Source of the DNA: Chamaea fasciata
Lineage: Eukaryota > Chordata > Aves > Passeriformes > Sylviidae
Direction of reading: 5' to 3'
Length of the DNA: 64,000 nt
Assembly: GCA_029207755.1 (NCBI GenBank)
Contig: JARCOQ010000006.1
Span: 3,698,846 to 3,762,845 of the forward strand
Positions 59,401-64,000 of this stretch are shown one piece after another (position 1 is the stretch's first letter; each line of letters begins with the position of its first letter). The notes beneath the pieces are model-generated. The model saw nothing but the letters and a program-made list of their open reading frames with translations, was not told the origin of the DNA and did no database searches. Made by a program: the position numbers and the translations under genes.

Positions 59401-62400
59401 AGAGAAGGTTTCCAGAAAGACAAGCTTCCTGCTCTTACAGAGCAGTCACTGTTTCCACAAGTGCTGCTTGGTGAGGGTGTGCAGGCTGGTGATACATTGA
59501 GAAGCAGGAATTTTATTCTCAGTCCATGTAAATTGTATTAATTTGGACTAGAAAGGCTCTTCTTGCAGCTGCTTGTCCATGATGTCCCTCTGTCACCTCC
59601 AGTGTTTCTCCACACATACAGAAGCTCACAGAAGAAATCAGTCCAACAGCTTCTCAAAGTAAGTATGACCCCAAACAAAACTTGCTGAAATGTTTCCTGA
59701 CGCAGCTGTAAATCAAACAAAGGGGAAAGAAGTGTAATTAATATTAGAACCGGAACAGCTGCTTTCAAAAGACAAAAATTGTCCAGGAATCTGGAATTTT
59801 AACTGTCTGACAGAGAGCAGAGCCCTCAGTGTTGGATTCATTTCAGCTCCAGTAAGTGCTCAGCCAAACATCCGTGTATTCCAATTCATCCAGTCTATGC
59901 CACTTAAACCTGTACTTCAGTTATGAGGAAAAGAAAAATCAAGACAAGAAGGAAAGCTGGATTTTAAACTCTCAGCAATGGCTTTACAATTAATTCGGTG
60001 TTCTTCCTTGGAGTCCAAGCTCCTAACTTGTGTTTGTACATAATAATCGCAGCTTTCATTTGGGGAGCAAAAAATAAGTTTCCAAGTTTCTGTGGCTTAG
60101 GAAGATAAGAGGAAATATGTACAGCCTAAGGGTTTCTGAATCAGAAAAACAAATTTAAAAAATCTCAGAGGTGATCTGCTTTAAAATCTCATGATTTATA
60201 ATCTGCTCTGGAACCACCTTTGGCCTCTGAGTTAATTAGTTCTGTAAGCATGGGGCTGTAAATACTTCATTTCCAAAACGGACTTTTAGCAGGAGCCCCA
60301 GTTCTCCTCATCCAAGGTTTTTCTGGTCATACAACTTCTGACTAATTCCACAGTAAAAATGGCCTCAACAATATTTTTAGGAGTGTTTCTTTAACATCTT
60401 ATTTCAAGACTGTTGAGGGAATATAAAATCACGGTAATTTGTCACTGATGCAAAATAAGACTGTGAATAAAACACCTAAATGGGCTGTTTTATTCTTATT
60501 CCTGTTCTCAGTGAATATTTGGTTTTGAAAAACAAAAATCATAATAATTTTAATGCAAATCAAGTTACCTTATTCCCTCTCCATCACCACACAATCAAAT
60601 AAAGTGGCAAGGGAAATTACTGCAATTCCCTGAACTTGTTTTGCTATGCACAGAAACTTCTGAATACATATCATGTGAGGCAGTAATTAAGTTCCTTACT
60701 TATTTTCTTCTATTGGGGCTGCTTCATCTGAGCCACAGTCTTTTGGCAGGAAATCCAAATATTCATCTATTACGAGACGCAGAATATCCTGAGGTGTTCT
60801 AGCTGCTCACAGTTTAATTTAGATATTAGCCATAAACACACCTGGGATTAGACAATGGCTATGCACTGCCTAGAAATGAAGAGGCTATAGAAATCCCTTC
60901 ATAGAAAAATCTGGCATGAAAACATAAGTGTTGTTCATGAAGAACACCAAACAGAGCTTGCTTCCAGAGAGATTTGGAGTATAAGGAACGTGAAAGAAGC
61001 AGAGGCGGGAGAACTGCCTTTGCTTCATACAGGTCCCAAACAGGGACTCAACAGAGTCAGTCAGTTTTGCAATCCCACAGGCTCTCAGCATCCCCTGAAA
61101 GGCTTTAAGATGAATATTTCCAAGCAAGAGAGAGAATAAGATATCTGGCTGAGGGTTATTGTTGTGACCAGCCACACAGTGAGAGGAGGAAGAGTAGCAA
61201 AGAATAGGAATCAAAAGTCACTCTGTCACAGCCTCCCACCTGTGTACGGAGACCAGATCCTCCCAAAGGCCGTACAATATTAAAACCTTTACAACAATCA
61301 GACCAGAAATGTAAGGCCATCAAGTTTCACTGGAGGAATTATCCTTCAATAGGAAGAGCTTGTATTTTTTCTCGTCTTGCTTTTCTGCCTAGCTTCTTTG
61401 AATGCATGGGCTGATTTTAAGCCGAGATTTTACCTGCAGAGCATGCACAGACATTCAACACTCTTCCAGAATAAAAAAAAATCTGCAAAGGCAATTTCAG
61501 ACGTGGGAAGCCTTTACTTGTGTGTTCCACCACTACCTACAGTTCCTTTCTACTGCAGCTTCCAACTTATTAGCTGGTTCAAAATTTCTGCTCAAGAAGA
61601 AAGTAAAATTTATTTTAGATAAAAGTAGCTATAATAATTATTATATAACTCCTTCATGATTTTACAGACTTGTCCAGCCATATCTTCTTTATTTGTTTTG
61701 GTTCAAAGAGCTATAGTTCTGTTTTAGCTTATTAGTGTTGAATTCATTTTCTTTTGTGCTTATATTTGTGCCTGGGATTCATTGAGATATCTAACAAACA
61801 GAGGCAAAGAAAATCAGATTTAAATACTCATTGATACATAAAATTTTATTAACAAAAAATATTAAGTGATGAAATGTTGCATGATTATATTAATATTAAA
61901 AAATACAACTTATTACTTAGAAGTTTATTTAGTTACTTTGTTTCCATTACAGATGTTCTAGACAATTTTATTAAGAAACTCCCTTTTTCCTTCATTGTTT
62001 AGCTCTAATTGCCAAATGTGTATTAAATTGTTGTGTGCTAAATTGTTAGACTGATGATGCAATGGAAAGAAAGCATTCTCAGGCTAAAGTCGAGTTGTAT
62101 CAGTAAAAATACCATCAGGAAATGGAAGTGAAGACCCTGAAACGGGAGGCAGCACCATGGACAAGAGGGCAGCAGAATTCAGTCCAAGCTGTAGACTTTG
62201 GCCTGTTACAGAAGATGCTCTGTTAGATGAGAGTTTCCAAACAAAGATGAACTGCAGTGAGTTTGGTAGAGGACTGCCAAGTTGGCTCTGGGCCAGGGGC
62301 ACCAGCCCTGTGAGGAGGAGCTGAAGTCATGCAAAGAAATTGTACCTGCCTTATATTATGATACTGTGTAGATGAAAAATGTAGGAGCTGTGTTGGAGAC

Positions 62401-62929
62401 CTGTTCTTGTTGCTCCTCCCATTGGTGGCAGAGTTTTCTTTGATTTTCATAGTGCAGGATTAGACTTTAGGCGTGACAACTACCATTGCCAATGGATGTG
62501 CAGTGGGATTTTCATAGTGTCTACCTAAATCATTCTCAAAGTGCCGCCCAAACCACAAATTCACAAATAGGGGATTCCATATTCAAAGATTTCTATCTGT
62601 TAAGGCCCAATGCACTTTGCAGCCCCCAGAAGTGACAGCTTCAGAGGGCCAGACAGCAGCCAGAGCACTTCCTGGTGACAAAATGAATCCAAAGGAGACA
62701 GAGACAGAGGCAGGGCTGGGGGTAAGGCCACCACTTTGCTCAGAGTGGCACAGAGTGGATGGCAAAGCCTGAACTCCAGGGAGGCTCCCAGACCCAAGGA
62801 CAGGAGCGTGGCTGAGGCCCCAGGTGTGACCAGGCGTGGGCATTAAGGAGTGGCCCCAGAGCCCTGACACAGGCACACATTGAGAGCAGACAGGTTCACA
62901 CTGGACACAAGGAGAAAGCATATCGTTCT
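56444..62929. other. unique-looking stretch
   Basis: No gene called. It holds an A-rich CAAAA tract at 58606-58634, the exon-like segment at 59569-59658 and a GC-richer interval at 62583-62921 beside the right-hand LTR. That interval has an unassigned 112-codon minus frame. Confidence 0.45.
59569..59658 (+). other. exon-like segment, 90 bp
   Basis: CTCTTCTTGCAG ends at 59568 and a strong donor, AAA|GTAAGTAT, begins at 59659. The 90 bases between them give 30 open codons in phase 0. The peptide contains PPVFLHTYRSSQKKSVQQLL. The FLHTYRS-type string is reminiscent of the N-terminal module of Ras-family exchange factors, but that is one short motif and not a domain match. A second frame is also open, which weakens the case. 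It is phase-compatible with the candidate at 48020. Confidence 0.22.
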
Positions 62930-62997
62930 TGATTAGGAAAGGCGGTAGAAACGACGCACAGACTTCTGATCTCCAGACGAGAGAGAGAGAAGCAATC

Positions 62998-63003
62998 TTT
63001 ATT
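62998..63003 (-). promoter_or_regulatory. AATAAA polyadenylation signal of the LTR
   Basis: The minus strand reads AATAAA 11 bases downstream of the TATA box, followed by the CT-repeat segment. Confidence 0.75.
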
Positions 63004-63014
63004 TTTCACCGCCC

Positions 63015-63022
63015 TTTATATA
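63015..63022 (-). promoter_or_regulatory. TATA box of the LTR
   Basis: The minus strand reads TATATAAA inside the LTR, upstream of AATAAA. It could act as a promoter toward lower coordinates. Confidence 0.7.
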
Positions 63023-63178
63023 CACAGTTTAGAGAAAGAAACACTATTGGACACTCAGAACAACACCCCTTGACCATTTTTTTCCAAGTCAACAACAAGC
63101 TGGAAAAACATCAGCTGCTAATGGTTTTCACCTTAACGGTTTTTCACCTCCCAAGGATTGTTTTGATTCCTCCCCACA

Positions 63179-64000
63179 ATTTCTCAGGCCAGTGTGAGAC
63201 AATTACGTGACTTGATTTCACAGACTCAGACTCTGCTGTTGCTGCCTGACCTCTCGCTTTCAGTACCAACAGAAGCTTTTCAATGGGGGAGCAGTCAAAC
63301 AGTGAGACATTGCCCAGAGAGCCAGTCCCTGTCCTGTGTAGGTTTTCCAAAGTCAGGATAAATTCCTGAACATCCTGGTGTGACCACACAGCTGACCCAG
63401 ACTGGAAGTGAAGGTGCCTTCAAGTCTGATTTCTTATAAGATCCTATATTTCTGTAAAATTTAAGTAACTATTTAACTTCGTCTTAGTTGTCATGTTTCA
63501 AATATGAGTGCAAAAATGTGTACCAGTGGCATTTTACTTACACCACTCAAGAAACTGAGAGTTTCATACTGATTTACTTGTTTTATATAATTTCTACAGA
63601 CAAGAGACAGTACAAAGAGGAGTACACACCAGACCTGAATCTTAAATTTTTTTGCCTTGTATAACCTGTACATGATAGTGTTTTTATCTCTCTGTCTTCA
63701 TATTTCAAATGGATTTATCCTGTATTACTTATATATCTTTTGCATGTCTGTTGTACTCTCCACAGAATACTGTTATTTAACAACTTAATACACTATCAGA
63801 TGCTTCAAAATATCATGTATTTCCCTAGCAAGCCTGTCATTTTTCCCTTGGTGAGACAAGTGTTACAATGGCTATTTAATTACAATAGAAGGTAACTGAT
63901 CGACGTCTTTGCATTTATCAGAATGAAAATGTTTCTATTAATTTGCTGCTTTGTGCTTTGGCGTTGCCACTGATGTGTGCAAAGCGCTCTGATGAGAATA
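63179..64000. other. right edge, no recognisable feature
   Basis: Unique-looking AT-rich sequence with short open frames only. No further element was recognised. Confidence 0.45.

Larger units (their letters stand above)
62930..63178 (-). mobile_element. solo LTR, songbird ERVK-type, 249 bp
   Basis: Read on the minus strand it starts TGTGGGGAGGAATCAAAAC and ends CCGCCTTTCCTAATCA. In order it shows a U3-like region, a TATA box, AATAAA 11 bases further on, a CT-repeat segment and a short tail with several intact CpGs. This compact TATA-AATAAA spacing is typical of some avian LTRs. The flanking 6-mers CGTTCT (62924-62929) and ATTTCT (63179-63184) match at 4 of 6, fitting a decayed 6-bp duplication. 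No primer-binding site or polypurine tract lies beside it and no viral gene was seen, so it is a solo LTR. The preserved promoter elements and CpGs suggest a fairly young insertion. Confidence 0.82.

Noticed and set aside
62583..62930. Internal retroviral sequence beside the right-hand LTR
   Set aside because: No primer-binding site begins after the LTR end, no polypurine tract precedes its start, and no gag or pol-like frame is present.
1..64000. CRISPR arrays, operons, ribosome binding sites, rRNA genes or a prokaryotic defence system
   Set aside because: The sequence has vertebrate features throughout. The only regular repeats are microsatellites and short tandem duplications.

Overview
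The window looks like vertebrate nuclear DNA, most likely from a bird and probably a songbird. It is AT-rich, has no bacterial-style coding, and carries three bird-type transposable element copies on the minus strand. These are a solo LTR resembling the bird ERVL family (16212-16643), the 3' end of a CR1 LINE (about 17136-17450) and a short solo LTR resembling songbird ERVK-type LTRs (62930-63178). Family names are recognised from memory of their consensus sequences, not from a search. The songbird assignment is an inference.

No gene can be called with confidence. The longest open frames are either the translated pentanucleotide repeat or frames of about 150 codons, which is roughly what chance gives in 64 kb of such DNA. 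The window therefore reads as intergenic DNA or part of a very long intron. A few short segments have good splice-site signals around an open frame. The best are on the plus strand at 37942-38003, 48020-48070 and 59569-59658, and their splice phases are mutually compatible. They are reported as candidates only.

Layout: 1-16 kb is mostly unique-looking sequence with simple repeats: (AC)n plus poly-A at 336, AT/GATA at 1992, TAAA at 10811 and A40 at 12097. 16.2-17.5 kb holds the ERVL-type LTR and the CR1 end, about 500 bp apart. 17.5-30 kb is unique-looking with a G16 run at 21050. 30-37.5 kb has a perfect (GAAA)22 array, a T-rich tract, a tRNA-like relic, (GA)n and a 26-bp tandem duplication. 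42910-43605 is the outstanding feature: 696 nt of uninterrupted purine, made of 63 GAAAA units followed by 73 perfect AGAGG units. 43.6-62.9 kb is unique-looking, with a possible retrocopy tail at 51148-51187 and a CpG-enriched patch at 53.3-53.8 kb. The ERVK-type LTR lies near the right end.

No operon, CRISPR array, rRNA, intact tRNA or self-contained new biological system is visible. The observations most worth following are the two-motif purine array, the two solo LTRs and the exon-like segments.
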